Part shown: positions 11,965-26,000 of the stretch, piece by piece
How positions within the stretch are numbered: position 1 is the first letter of the stretch
Layout: each line of letters opens with the position of its first letter
Source of the DNA: Chlorokybus atmophyticus
Taxonomy: Eukaryota > Streptophyta > Chlorokybophyceae > Chlorokybales > Chlorokybaceae
Direction of reading: 5' to 3'
Assembly (NCBI GenBank): GCA_009103225.1
Contig: RHPI01002119.1
Location: 282,523-346,522, forward strand
Length of the DNA stretch: 64,000 nt
The notes under the pieces: model-generated
Databases searched by the model: none
Seen by the model: only the letters and a program-made list of their open reading frames with translations
What the model was told of the DNA's origin: nothing
Position numbers and translations under genes: made by a program

Positions 11965-14900
11965 ATGGTGAGGCTGGTCAACAAACTTGTGTGTTGCCGC
12001 TTGTGCAATGAAATGCTCAGAAATTGGGTGGCTTCAGACACATTGGGTTATATAGTACAAACGATTTTGATCCTGCATTGGTATAATTTTAATATGTTCA
12101 CACGACCAGTCGTCCTTCCCGCTTATTGTTTGTGGTGCAACCCATTCGCATTGTCTGCACTGCACTCTGGATGCATGCACACTCTTACCCAAAACCGGTT
12201 GAGAAAGCTCTCTTGTTTGGTTCTCTCTGCACTGATCATTTATGAATGCAATGCAGTGCTTATCACTCAACTCACATCCACCAGTAAGTAATGACTCTCA
12301 TCACCTAGCTGGTTCCATCCCCCCCTCGTGCCTACAACCATACTCAACTTCCACCCCACCACTCTGTCCAATTACACTCAACATCATCCTGACCATTCTG
12401 ATCATTTTCATTATCACTCCACGCAGAAGCGCCTCTTCTCCGTATCGGCAGATGAGCTCGGCCGCGGTCCATCCACCTTCGCATGGAGCCCAAAAGGAAA
12501 CCTACTTGCATGCGCAGGATCCAAGGCAAGAAGAACCACATTCTCAACACCACCACCGCAACAACAACAACAAGGTCATCATCAAACTTTTTGTCCTTTG
12601 TGTAGAGGCAGGTGTTGATCTACGACCGCAGCGGGCGTCTGTTCGAGAAGATACCCATCCCTCAGGACGCGGTTGGGGATGGCACGGGTGGCGCGGGCAC
12701 GGGCGCGGGAGGGGTGGACGGGTGCGTGGTGGCGTTGGACTGGGACGGGGCGGGGGAGAGACTGGCGATAATGGTGGTGGGAAGCTCCGTTGTGGTGATA
12801 TACTCCACGAGCGCGAAGCAGACAACGAGGCTGGATACCAACATGAAGGTGCGGGCATGTTGCGGCGCGCTTGGTGCTTCATTAGTACACAGTAACTGAG
12901 TTGTTGATCGTACTGAGTCAAGCACTCACCGGAACACGCACGCGGACGTGCTTATACACGCATGCCCGTACGCATGCACACGCTCGCGCACGCATAAACA
13001 CAAGTGCGCGCAGGACGCGTGCTTCATCTCATGGTGTCGAACAGCCCCCCTCCTCGCCGTCGCCACCGCCAAGGGCAACCTCCTCCTCTACAACCACACC
13101 CTAAGCAAGAAGGTACCACATCATGTTGTCAACCTCTCTCCCGCTTACCCACACTCACACACTTTGTCCTTAGATCCCCATCGTTGGCAAACACACCCGA
13201 CGCATCACCTGCGGCGCATGGACCACAACGACCGCCACCAACAACAACAATAGTAGTGTGCCGGTTTTGGCGTTGGGCGGGGAGGACCGATCCGTCTCGC
13301 TGTCGGGGCCCGATGGCGAAGGCATCGAGGGGGCGAGCACGGCGGTTCTAAGAGCCGAAGCGGTCGAACTCGCGTGGGGACCAAACAACGGAAAGAATGT
13401 GAGTGGATGTGTTGGGATGATGGTGTGGGCGTGGGTTTGGGCTTGGGGTTGAGTGTGAGTGTGGGTGTGGGTGTGGGTGTGGCTTTGTGTGGGTGTGGGT
13501 CATGTTGGGGTGTTGACACAATACCCCGACACGTGCGACACAACTTGGACACATACCCACATATCCACATACCCACATACCAAGCTGTATCAGGAGTGCG
13601 GATTATCTGTCAACGTGGGGAGGAGACTCCTTCAAGTATGGCGCAACGGTCTTCGCATCAACGCCAACGACGACAGCAACCAGGCTATGGAAGTGACCTT
13701 CCCCGAGCGGTACGGCCCCATCGTGGCGCACAAGTGGGTGGGCGAGGGTCTCATCGCCGCGGGGCTGGGGGCCGGATGGATCGCGGTCGTGGATGTGAGG
13801 GGGGATAAGCCGGCACACGTGTACGCCAACCAGTGCCACAGGGTGAGTGTGACTTTCACAGTGTTTGAACCGCATGCGTGTGGACACATAAGCGTACACC
13901 TACGCATACGTACACGTGCTAACAGGCGTGTGTCGCACTCTTGTGCCAGCATATCCTTACATGCACGTGTAAGCATGTAAGGATGTGTGTGCGTGACCAT
14001 GCACACGAATGTCTGCCTTTGCCGCACTCTCCCGACAGCAAACCCTCATTCAACCTATGCGCCTTTGTCAATGTGCATGCGTTCGTGCGCGTCACATGCA
14101 CATACGTATGTACCTGTGAGTAAGTGACATGTTCGCATGGGCACATACACATGTGTATATGTGTATGCTCCGACGCACGCACGCACGCACGCACGCACAC
14201 GCCTGTGTGCCTGCGCAACACCCCCACGCTACTCCCGCAGGACGTCTTGACCGGTCTGGCGGTGTGCGCGTCCGGCGGCAGCAAGGTGGCCACGTGCGGC
14301 AGCGGCGGCGTGCGCGTGACGGAGGTGGGCACGCGCGAGTGCGGGGAGAGCAAGGGGGATGCTGTGGAGATGGACGCGGGGGCGAGGAGCCAGAAAGTGG
14401 AGTGGACGCCCGACGGACAGGTGGGTGGGAAGAGGGGTGTGGGTGGGTGGGTGGGTGGGTGTACAAGCGCCCATGTGCCTACGCAAACCCATGCATGAGA
14501 GCGTGCATGTGCTCATGCATGCATGTGTGCAAGCTCATGGATACACACATGTCAACACACACGTGCACGCATTCATACAATTGTCCATCCGCATGTCCCT
14601 GTGCATGTGCTCATGCCAGAGCCGCATGCGTGTGTGTGCATGCATGCGCAGGTGTTGACGGTGAGCACGGCCGACGGCGAGTGCATCTCCTACCTCGCGT
14701 CTCTCCCCGCCCTCGCCGCCGCTTACGACACCTCCGTCGCGTGCATGACGTCCCTCATGGAGCTCACCGTCATCGACACCCTCGGCAACGTACGCACATA
14801 GTGACACAACAACTACTCACACACCTGCTCGCACACCACTCACTCACCCATCGTTCAGGTGGGGCCGCTCAAGATTGAGCTCGAGTGCGAGCCAACGCTG

Positions 14901-17900
14901 TGCGCGCTTGGGCCGGCACACGTGGCTGTTGGTGTCAATAACCAGGTGCGGTTGCATGCATGTGCGTGCGTGTACACGCGCGTGTTTACATGTGTCCGTG
15001 CGTGTGACCTATTACCCACACGGCGCACATGCACACATTGCAACCAGGTGTGGTTTTACCGCACGGATCGCGATGTTCCGAAAGAACACTTGCTGGTGTG
15101 CCAGCAGGACTATCCCAACAACATCGAGCAGGTGCGCGCAGCAACTTCTCAATCACTGAACCATCGTTGCATGTGTTGGTGTAACCTTTACGATACTGTG
15201 GTCAGGTGTGTCTCAGCGAGCACTGGGCAGCCGTCTACTTCTCCGGCAGAATCTCCTTACACACAATCGAACCCAACCAACACAGTGGTAACACACACAT
15301 GCACATACGTGCACCCACGCACGCACCCACCCACCCACCCACTCACCCACAACCACTCTTCTCAGAGTCGCGTACCTTCCCCGAGGTGGTTGACACCGAC
15401 CACCCCGCGGACATCACCTCGCTTGCCATGACGGACCACTTCCTTATCTACGGGACGCGGCGGGGGGTGTTGAGGTACTGGTACCACGCTGGCGGTGAAG
15501 ACGGCGACAACTGCGTGGTGAACGAGTACAGGCATACGGGTGGGGAGGGGAGGGGTGGGGAGGGGAGTGGGATTGTGAGGGTGTGGCCGAATGCGACGGG
15601 GACGAGAGTGGTGTTCACGGACGAGCAGATGAACACGTACCTGTACAACCCTGTCAACGATCAGGTGCATAAGCATCACAACGACAATATTTACCAATGG
15701 CAGCACACTTGCCAAGTAGCACCTGCAATCATGTGCACGCGAGCGCGTGTACGTGCGAATTTCTCTGCGTGCGTGCGCATGTGTGCGTGACCACGTGCGC
15801 ACGCACACGTGCGTGTGACAGCTCAGTATCGGTTGCTCTAGTCATTGTTTCACCTCGTCACTTACACCACCTCCCTCTCCCCCTCCCAGCTCGTCCCTCT
15901 CCCCTCCCTCCCCCCCTCCCTCCCCTCCACCGTCCTCTGGGACTCTTACGACAGCTCCCACTCCACCACCTTCCTCGTCTGCTCCTCCACCTCATCCCAA
16001 ACCTACACATACACGGGCGTATCATCCACCGGTCCCACCCTCACTCCCATCTCAACCCCACACCCTTTACCCGCCCCGGGAGCGAAAGGAGTGCTGTGTT
16101 ACAACGGACACGTCACGTGGCAGACCAACACGGGGGGATTGGTGGAGACGGTGATGCCCAGCCACACCGCGCTGCAGGAGGATGACAACAACAACAACAG
16201 TGTGAAGCAGCAGCAGGTGAAGTTCAGTCAGAGTCTGGCGCTGGGGAGGCTGAGAGAGGCGTGGGAGGCAGCGCTGGCGATCAAGAACCAAGAGGTGGGT
16301 GTTGGATGGTTGAGGGCATGCGCAGATGCATGCAAGTCTTTTTGTGTGTATGTCTGCGCGCGTGTGTGTACATACGCATACCTACTTGAAATCAAGTATG
16401 TAGACGTGAACAAGTGTGCAACTATCTGTGCACGTTCATGTGTGTTGATGTGTGTGCACGTGCTGAACATGCCCTTCTTGACCTATACCTTCTCCCCCAG
16501 ACCTGGAACCTCCTTGGCGAGAAAGCCCTCACCTCCCTCGAGATCGACCTCGCCATACGCGTCTACCGAGCCGCCGGCAAGGTGAGTACCAAACATCACA
16601 CACCACCCCTTCCCCAACATACCCACTCTCTCCCCCGCCTCCCTCTCGCAGCCCTCCCTGGTCCAGTCCCTCCTCCTCCTCTCCTCCACCGAAGACAAGC
16701 ACTCCCTGGCGGGTCACGTCGCTCTCCTCACAACGTCGGACCACGACGGGGCGCAGGAGATGTTCCTACGGAGCGGGAGGCCGGGGGAGGCGCTGGAGAT
16801 GAGGAAGGATCTCATGCAGTGGGAGGAGGTGAGAGGGGAGGGGGATTGCGTGNNNNNNNNNNNNNNNNNNNNNNNNNNNNNNNNNNNNNNNNNNNNNNNN
16901 NNNNNNNNNNNNNNNNNNNNNNNNNNNNNNNNNNNNNNNNNNNNNNNNNNNNNNNNNNNNNNNNNNNNNNNNNNNNNNNNNNNNNNNNNNNNNNNNNNNN
17001 NNNNNNNNNNNNNNNNNNNNNNNNNNNNNNNNNNNNNNNNNNNNNNNNNNNNNNNNNNNNNNNNNNNNNNNNNNNNNNNNNNNNNNNNNNNNNNNNGGGG
17101 GGACCTAGTGTGGGGATGCATGTTTATCGTATGCATGTGCGTGTGTGTCTGTGCGCATGCTTGTGTACAAGTGGGCATGGGCGTGTACATGCGTGTTTGC
17201 CATTGCTAGCGCGCGTGCTTGGTTGAATGCATACGTAAGACGTGTACGCGTGCATGCTTTATTTAGGCGCCCGTATGCACTGTGTCATGCTATGCACACG
17301 TGAACTCGCATGTGACTACTACTCAAACATCAAGACCACTCTGCCCCCAGGCCGTCGAGCTCGCTCGCGTCCTCGCCCCCCGCGAGCTCCCCTCCCTCTC
17401 CCTCCGCCTCGCAACGTCCCTCGAGGAGGCCATGGCCACCTCCGGCTCTTCTGGCACAGGGACGGGGCCAGCCGGGGGGGCCACACCCGCCGCAGCCCTC
17501 ACCGCGTACGAAGCTGCACTCGCGGTCGCTGACCGTAATGATGAACCGACCGTTGCGGCATGCCAGGTGGGGAGTTGATGATGGTTGGGTGTGTGGTGAA
17601 CATGGTTCAACTTGGGAGATGTATCCTACACGCACATACAATCACACACGCACATTCAGTCGCACACGCGCACGCAAACCAACACGCACACGCACACGCA
17701 CACGCGTAAACGCATGCGTGTAAGCAGATGCATACACGCGCACACATGCACACAATCTCTCTCTCACGCACAGGCGGGTATCGCGCGGTGTGCGTGTGCT
17801 GCGGGAGACATCGCTCGGGGTCGGAGAGTGGCTTTGGCCAGCGAGAGCGCTACATTGGCACGCGAATGCGCCGCGATACTGGAGACCATCGGCCAACTCC

Positions 17901-20900
17901 AAGTAAGCAGCAGTCAAGGCATTGCTGATGTGTGTGAACTTGCGGAGATGCGCGCGTGCGCATGCGTGCAAGTGTCTTTGTGTCCGACTGGGTGCGTGCG
18001 TGCGTGCGTGCGTGCGCGTGCATGCCTGCATGTGTGACACGTCTCATTGTTGTACCCATCCCTCTCAGGACGCCGCGGAGCTGTACGAGCGCGCCGGTCA
18101 ATGGGACCGCGCGGCCGCCATCTACATCCAGACCAAGTCCTTCCACCTCGCGGGCCGCCTGATGGAGAAGATCTCGACGCCCAAACTCCACGCGCAGTAC
18201 GCCAAGGCCAAGGAGGCGGAGAGGAAGTACGAGGAGGCGGTGGTGTCGTATGAGAAGGCTAACGTGAGCGTGGTGTGGGTGTGGGTGTTGGGGTTCAAAG
18301 GCTCACTTGCTTGTCATCTCAGGATTTTGATAGCGTTGTGAGGTTGAATCTGGAGTACCTTCGCAACCCGCAGCGTGCGTACGCGCTCGTGCGCAAAGTA
18401 AGCATGTGCGCGTGTGTGTGCATGACTCGTCTACATGTTGTACGAAGAGCCCTGTGACCACAGTAACAATGTGTGCCTGTGACAGTACAAGTCGCCGTCA
18501 TCCGCGGCCGCCGCGGCCAAACACACAGCCGCCACGGGGGAGTACGCCCTCGCTGTGGAGTTTCTCCTCCTCTCCGGCAGGCACGTTTCTGTTGTTGTTG
18601 TTGATGTTGTTGCTGTGGTTGTGAGCGTGTTTTGATTGATGATGCGCGTGTCACAGGCATGCGGAGGCGTGGGAGATGGCGCAGGCGCACGACCAGGTGG
18701 ACGCCTACGCCGCATGCGTGCTTAATGACAACAACGACAACGCTGCTGTTGGTGATGGCAGCAATGCACCTGAGGAATATGCCAAGCTTGCAAGGTATGA
18801 GATGAGGTTCACGCCCAACATTTCACAAGCACACAGAGCTGCAGAGGAGTCGACAAGACAAGTGTCCCGAACTTCATCATAATCAATCATGTGTGCAGAT
18901 ACTATGAGACAAAGTCCAACTTTGCACGCGCGGCGGAGACGTACGAGAGGTGCGGAAACCTCCAGGCAGCCGTGCGGTTGTATCTCCGGTGCGGTGGCGA
19001 CCACGTTGACAAGGTACCAAACACCATCCGCACACACACATACACACATACACACAATGCGTGTGCGAGGGGTGTCGGTCAATTGTGGGATTGAATGAGG
19101 TCTCAGGGTGCGACTCGGTCCTAGGACTTACTGGGATGTTTTTTGTAGACATGGTAATTTTCAATTCAACAATTGACGGTCATAGCAATCTGCATGTGCG
19201 TGTGCACTTGTGTGTGCTCGCCAATGCTCAGGTCTGAGCATTGGCGACCACGTGCGTGCGTGCGCGCATGCGAGAGCGCGTGTGCCTGAGTGCCTTCGAA
19301 TCAAGACTGATGACTAAGTGGCTGCCAGTTCGCGTGTGTAACAAGCAAGAGTCATATCTACTGAGGCAACACAACACTCACGCTTACCCTTTGTGTAGGC
19401 AATCTCATTGGTGGGAAGCGTGGGCGACCCGGCCCTGGTGTCGTTCGTGGTGGATCACCTGACGTCCGCCGCGGGCGACGCCGACAGCAACCCCGGCAGC
19501 GGGGCAGAGAAGCACCTATTCAAGCTGCACCTTGCACTCAAAGACTATGGGCGCGCAGCCAACGCCGCCCTCCTCATCGCAAAACACGAACAGGTGAGAC
19601 ACACGCACATACGCACGCACGCATGCACGCACGCATGCCCCCGCACATTCAACCACACGCATACCAAGCGCGCACGCGCCCACGTACACGCACGCGCTCA
19701 TGCACACACCCATCCGTACGCCCGCGCACTCACGCGTTGAGCCAACTTTCCAACAACAGCAGCACTCATCACCTCTTCATCTTGCTTTTCAGGACCAAGG
19801 CAACTACCGGTCCGCGCATGGCGTGCTCAGAGACTGCGTTTCGGCCCTGCGCGGGACGGACGTCAGCGCGATATCCGCCAACCTGCTCGATGTCCGTCGC
19901 GCGCTGGCACTGCTGCACAGCTACGTCATCGTACGAAGCCTCGCCAAGATAGGTACGGAGTAAAAGTGCGTGCGCCTGCGTGCGTGCGTGCGTGTGCACG
20001 TACATGCGCACAAGCGTGAGCATGCGCGTGCACATGCCAACATGGAGTCTGACCCACAACCAGGTGATCACGTATCCGGCGCACGTATGTTGATCCGCGT
20101 CGCCAATTCCGTGTCTCGTTTCCCCTCCCACGTCGTCTCCATCCTCACCTCTACCGTGATCGAGTGCGCCAAGGCGGGTCTTCGCCGCACCGCCTTCGAG
20201 TACGCGTCCGTGCTGATGCGACCAGAGTACCGCGCGCAGATCAAGGCGGAGCACAGGCAGAAGATAGAGAAGATCGTGAGGAAGGGAGTAGGGGCGGGAG
20301 AGGAAGAGGAGAATGAGAAGGAGACGGCGTGCCCGTTCTGCTCGGGACAAGTGACGGAGACGGCACTAGATTGCCCACATTGCGCCAACACACAGCCCGT
20401 AAGCACACACACGCACACATACACACGCACGCGCACGCGCAGGCAGGTGTGTGCACACACTTATACTACTCACTCGCTTGCACGCACATGCGCATGCACT
20501 CGCACTCACACTCACATACGTGAACGTGCACGCACTGATAACATCTGAGGTAGAGTGAGAGTCTGAGAATCTAAGAACTGAGAGTCTCGCTGTTGATGCG
20601 TGGCGCAGTTTTGCATCGCCACAGGTCGCCACATGACCCTCTCCGACTGGTCGCAATGCCCATCTTGCCAGTTTCCCGCACTCTACTCGGACTTCATTAA
20701 GGTGACATTACCGAACAACAACACCATCACCACCTTATTACTGCTCCCACATGGACCAATAGCAAGCCTCAAGCTCTACTCATCATCCTGAGAGTGTGTT
20801 TTTCTGTTCACCACACAGGTGTTGTCGTCCGAAGGTGCGTGCCCGATGTGCCAACACGCCGTGGCACCCGCGGATGTGGAGAAGGTGGCCGAGGGCGACG

Positions 20901-20931
20901 CGGGGCTGCTACTCAAGGAGTACAGACCATA
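11965..20931 (+). CDS. IFT144: intraflagellar transport protein IFT144 (WDR19), IFT-A complex
   Basis: Component of the IFT-A complex, which drives retrograde transport in cilia. About 27 exons. The start fits an exon holding only ATG (11965-11967) followed at once by donor gtgagg; exon 2 begins AAGCGCCTCTTC at 12427, giving M-KRLFSVSADELGRGP. The N-terminal half is a WD40 propeller (ITCGAWTTT, LALGGEDRSVSL, FLIYGTRRGVLRYWY); the C-terminal half is TPR-like (AAELYERAGQWDRAAAIYI, KLHAQYAKAKEAERKYEEAV). The end has the conserved GARMLIRVANSV, SRFPSHVVSILTSTVIEC and two zinc ribbons (CPFC...CPHC; CPSC...CPMC), stop TAG at 20931. The gap at 16853-17096 lies inside an intron: MRKDLMQWEE joins directly to AVELARVLAP as in human WDR19, so no coding is lost. 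Two introns have GC donors (12526 and 18581). Confidence 0.97.
16853..17096. other. assembly gap (N) within an IFT144 intron
   Basis: A run of 244 Ns follows the GT donor after the exon ending at about 16828. Comparison with the family shows the flanking exons are adjacent in the protein, so the gap is intronic. The right edge begins with GGGGGG. Confidence 0.98.
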
Positions 20932-21682
20932 GTTGATTGTTTGCAACATCTCATCACCAGTAACAACAATACACACTGTGACCAACATGTTCATACCATG
21001 CAAATGGCTGTGTCCAGCAGGCAAGCACATGTCACATACTAGGAGGGTTTATGTTTGACAACAGCTGTGTTGGTTTTGCACTAACATGCTGCACTGTCGT
21101 TGTCATCCTTGCGCGTGTGTCCGTGTGCACTGTTGGGGATGTGTTCGTGCATGCGCGCGCGTCGGGGGGGCGCACCATTAGCAATGTGTATATATCATAT
21201 AATAAAAAGGTAGTTGAACTTTGAGATTTGAATCATATCGGAAGCATGGTTCACGAACAAAGTCATGTGCACACAGTTGCACTACATGCGCCATGAAACA
21301 TACGTCCATATTGATGCAAGGCGTACAGCGCATGTTTTATATACAATGTTAATAGCATTCATGCAAGGACTTGGATGTTGGAGTATGAGAATGAGTGCAA
21401 AATATATAATGGCGTTATAGATGATGATGATGATGATGATGATGACAATGATGATGATGATGATGAGATGAGATGAGATGGTGTGATGATGATGAGATGT
21501 TTCGATCGTACAGAGATGAAAAGCCTTACGGCCCTGCACCTTATATCATGTTTGTAAAGTCATGTGTAAGTAAGTGTGGGCAAAGCTCGTTGGGTACGCT
21601 TTTACACGTCGGTTACCATTCACACGATTATTTGTACAATCGACATTGTGAGTGTGGCATTCTGCATCGTATAAAGCTGCTA
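20932..21682. repeat. IFT144 downstream region with a GAT microsatellite
   Basis: No gene is seen. It holds the IFT144 3' UTR, an AATAAA-like hexamer near 21200, a CG/TG-rich run near 21145, and a (GAT)n/(GATGA)n microsatellite at about 21418-21495. Confidence 0.6.
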
Positions 21683-22107
21683 CAGTCTAACCTCGATAAG
21701 TGCATATTCGATTAGTGCATATCCGCGTTTAGTGCATAAATTCGGCCATCACCGACGTCTTCAGGGGGAAGACCTGTGCGTTAAGAGCATATGCATTTAT
21801 CGATAAGTGCATACATTGAGATGCCTAACCTTTGGTGTGTCTATGCACTTATCAAGGTGAATTACGCTTAAGTTACAAACAGATTATCATCACAGTGTAA
21901 CATAGTTACGGTTATACACGTTACAACGTAACTCAGGATTAGGTTTACTCGATAAGTGCATAGGTTATGCATTAATGCCAAGCCTAAGTGCATAAAAAAT
22001 GCACTTAAAGCGGGTGCATAATCTATGCACTTAACGAGGATGCATAAACGCGATAAGTGCATACATTAGCCCGTTCCCGATGGTATGCACTTATCGAGGT
22101 TAGACTG
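21683..22107. mobile_element. pogo/Tc1-mariner-type MITE with perfect 24-bp terminal inverted repeats
   Basis: The left end CAGTCTAACCTCGATAAG... (21683-21706) is the exact reverse complement of the right end (22084-22107). Each side is flanked by TA, the target duplication of Tc1/mariner elements, and CAGT ends are typical of pogo/Tigger. The 425-bp interior repeats the subterminal word GATAAGTGCATA in both orientations and has no ORF, so this is a non-autonomous element. Confidence 0.87.
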
Positions 22108-25100
22108 TACATTGATACGGTATCAGTAAAAGCCATGTACGAGCATGCGCAAGGACGCTTACATGCACGCACACGCGCTTGCGCATATGATATTGTTAGT
22201 TTGAGCAAGCCTGGCCCAATTCCTTCGCCTCACGGTTAATGAACCTAACGTAACATATGTAACGGAGGCCGTTTTTTTTGATTCACGAAGTAAATCCGAC
22301 CTTGGTCATCTCACACGGACTAGTGCAATTGAATTCAAGACAAGTGTTTACGCTTGGCAATTCCTGCAATTCGCGACTTTGCAAGTTTGGCCAATGCTTC
22401 ACTCACCGATTCTAACTTGTTGGTCCACTAATTCACTTAGAGAACTATAACTCGAAATTTTGCGAAGGGCTGACGCCCTTAAGATTCCCAAGTGCGGGAA
22501 GGCGCTTTGCCGCCTGAGAGTGTCGGCGGCAAGGGAGATACTGAACCCTACTCAAGTTCCAATTACCTCCCCAACCTCGATTAAGTTGAATCCGATTTTG
22601 GGGCGTGTACTCGCGTCTCCACGAATCCGCATATGTTTTTAATATGGCTAACTCCTACCGCGGGCATGAGAAGCTAGCTATGCTAGTGCTAGTATGCGCC
22701 GTTGCAAAGCTAGCCAATGCCTTAGAGATTTTCGCGACAATTCGCTTGACGGCGGAACTTAGGATAATAGCGATTTTTGTCATGCCCATTGTCCTCGTGT
22801 GCCAGCTTGCTTCGAGCATGCTTACATTAAGACCCTCGCCCGGACTATCAGCATACCAACCCGCGCGCATCACTGACCAGTAGCTAGATCATGACCTTGG
22901 ACTAGCTCATGACCGTAGCCTACATAGGCACCGCGCGTAGCTATTTCAGTTGTGAATTTGGTTACACGTTGTGTTCCACATCGAGGGGGAGTTTCTTGTG
23001 GGAATAGCCCCGATATGACCGTTAGCTTATGTTTTAAAAAGTCATGATGTGACTTGCATAAGTAGTCGCGGTGTTCACCGGATCAGCTGGTGACACTGCG
23101 ACTGAGAAAGCTAGGAGCTTGTGAAGCGACTTGAACTGCGAACACGCCGTCCTAGTTACCAAGAATCCCTCCACCGTGTGATAGCCTACGCATGCTCGTG
23201 TGCACTGTGCTTGTCGTTGCTGTGAGCTTGGTGCGCTTGGTGGCGGTGTGCTTGTTGGCATCAATCGGGGCATAGCATCCACGTGTTGCCTGCTCATTCA
23301 CCTCACTTAACAATGTAACACATTTTCCACTCATGTAAAGAACGGTGTAAACAGGACTACCTATAGTAGTGGCTTGTTGTGTCCTACAGCACATCATGTA
23401 TACTAAGGAGGAGATTTGCTCCACATGTACGCACCACTTCACATTGGCGGATGTGCTCCAGGAAGCACCTGCTGTTACAACAGCTGGGTTATCTTTTGCT
23501 TTTGCTAACATCACAAAATGTGCTACAGCTTGCTGCAGTAGCATGTCCATCACGCGTGTCTTTCCTTCCAGCGGCACGAGACAACGTGATCCTTGACTCT
23601 CCTCGACCCGACACTTCGCTTATTCCTCCTCGCCCAAAGTCTAAGGGGTATCTTCCTTCGAATAGATTAAGATCTATGGACAATTTTTGACCTAATTGAC
23701 TTGTCGTACATTAACCTCCTACCGCGGCTTTCTATCACCGCAAGAGGAATTGGATCCCCTAAAACCTCGGAACATAAGTAGTGGTTTCGTTTATTCCTAT
23801 CATTACCCCTGGAGTTCCAATTTAGGCCTTGGCCTATTTCGCTAAATCTTTGCGGACGGAGCACCTACCTCACCGCACTGAATTTTCAAGGACATGATTG
23901 GCACGCAAAAGGTTGCTCATAAGTGCACAAGCTACAGCATCCACACACGCTAAGAACCAATTACTCACGCTATATATATAGTAATCGCATGCAAAAAACA
24001 ACTATACATGACACCCTATTGTGATCACACAGGTAATGCACTTTAATAATGTTATAATCAGCTGCATGTATATTTTGTTGTAGTTTTGATCCGTAGATAG
24101 GATGACATTTAATAGTTGCGCAAAACTCGTGAAATGCAATGTGCTAGCTTCAAGTTGTATTCATATGTAACTGTTAAGGCTCATTCGATGTGCTACAAGT
24201 TTGTGCCGCGCCGCTGTGTGCTTCCACTTATGTAAAATGCAATTGCACTATAAGCACGCATATAAAAAAGCACCCAATCAAACACAATGACTTATCTTAA
24301 AGTTGGCGACAAAAAACTGCAATGAATTTGTCACCAACTTGAAGCCTTTAGGTTTTACATGATATCTGCCTTATGTATCATGTTGTACATGGTATGTAAG
24401 GTACTATGTACAACATGGATATTCAACTTATCATTGGTAGATAGCATGCTATCTACCTTTGTATCATGTATAATAAGATATCATAAATAACACAACATTC
24501 ACAATAAGGAAAAGCGCCATGGCCGTACAATGCCATGAGTACGACATACAAGCATTGATAACATTCAGCTGATACTGTAGCGGCTACGACAATGACAACA
24601 CACAAGTTGATTGCTCCCGCATTAATTAGAGCCATTCGTGCGTCTCATTGCGTCATAAGCAACCCGAAGTTCATCAAACATTTAAAACCTTGTATTAACT
24701 CTGAAAACGGAGCACTCCGAGCTGGCCCACAACAACATGCGCAGAGAAAAAGCGCTGACAGATTCACAAGCGCCTCCAGCGAGAGATGTTACCAACAATA
24801 TGGACAACACATGACATTAACTGCTTAAGCAAGCCCGCTCATTGCAATGGTCGGCGACTGAAGCTAACAGGTTTGGCACATCCGTCAATTTGGGTTCGCA
24901 ATTACGGACTATTTTCGGCATTCAATTTTGCACATTTATTATCTGGCTTCATAAGGCTTGTACCGCCAATCCCTCCAAATGCAATGCAGCGGCGTCGAGG
25001 CGCTTCAATTGTGAGCCATTGCTCATTGCAACACGTATGGCTGCAGGAATTGCTGCCTCTGCTTTTCGCGTATTCGTTAGCATGATATTTGTGACTTAGA

Positions 25101-25990
25101 CCATACTGAAACGGCGCATGTCAAGTGCAGGCGGGCTATTCGAGAAGCGTTGAATCGTCACCTCAGTTAGCCTGCATTCTACTGCAACAGCTAACCATCA
25201 TAAACAGGCATGTGCATAGCTGCGCAAGCATTTCGTTATCATGAGATGCATTTGCATTGACACCATGCTGCTGCTGCAATCATATTTTGGCAAAAGCTAC
25301 GGTTTTTAAAACGCTGCCTCTATATGACATTTATTTTTATTTGAGCGATTTGCCAGTCCGAGGCACCATAAGGCCTAGGGGGATTATATGCATTGCAATT
25401 AGTTCTTGCAACTTCAACTCAAGATCTCATAAGCTAGAAGGCAGATGTTAAAACAGTGTTGTCTGTCAATACGCAATTACAATGTGAGCTGCTACAAGTA
25501 AACAATTGATCCCCTTTTTATGCAACACTTGAACTTTTCAAATTGTTATAATTGGCACAAGACAAACCACATTACATCATAGTTTATATGCAATTACATG
25601 AATGCGTTACCATACATTTATGCATGATAAAGTTAATGATATTTACATTGATAACCAAATTACCTTAAAGCCAAGTTAAAACATGCGTTAATGTACAATT
25701 GTGTCTTGTGCCACAAAATGATTGCCCTCCTGTAAACTTGGTGCTTAAGGCATGGTTGCCAATGAACGTGATGAATGTGATGATAATCAATATTATCAGC
25801 TTGCATTGCGGATGATGCACCCAGGCACAAAGCAGGCTTATGCACCTTTGCACGGAAGCAAAGTGAGTCCCCTTCCTTCCGTGCGAATTAGGGTTTGGTG
25901 CAGCTGCTTGCTGCAGGTCGTCTCTGCGGAGGTTGGCGGCGGTGGTGGGCGGCGGGGATCCGGTGCCAGCGCCGCCAGGTGACGAGGAAG
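22108..25990. other. intergenic region, no supported gene
   Basis: About 3.9 kb, markedly AT-rich from 23900 onward, unlike the surrounding genes. A few frames of 60-140 codons exist (for example 23152-23577 minus) but lack ATG starts, splice sites or recognisable domains. The last 100-200 bases should be the promoter and 5' UTR of the MPP alpha gene. Confidence 0.55.
24299..24480. repeat. cluster of palindromes in AT-rich DNA
   Basis: Three inverted repeats lie within 180 bp: AAGTTGGCGACAAA / TTTGTCACCAACTT (about 24301-24342), CATGTTGTACAT / ATGTACAACATG (about 24379-24418), and the palindrome GTAGATAGCATGCTATCTAC near 24440. Outer ATGATATC / GATATCAT words enclose the last two. This is the layout of a small foldback MITE; no target duplication was confirmed. 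Confidence 0.5.
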
Positions 25991-26000
25991 GGTCGCCACC

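Noticed and set aside
16414-17226. ORFs spanning the N gap
   Set aside because: They exist only because Ns contain no stop codon.
21418-22110. CRISPR-like array from the repeated GATAAGTGCATA words
   Set aside because: Repeats are irregular, in both orientations, and bounded by terminal inverted repeats with TA duplications, so it is a MITE.
23152-23577. 141-codon minus ORF in the AT-rich intergenic region
   Set aside because: Lacks an ATG start and any recognisable motif; might be a transposon scrap but cannot be supported.
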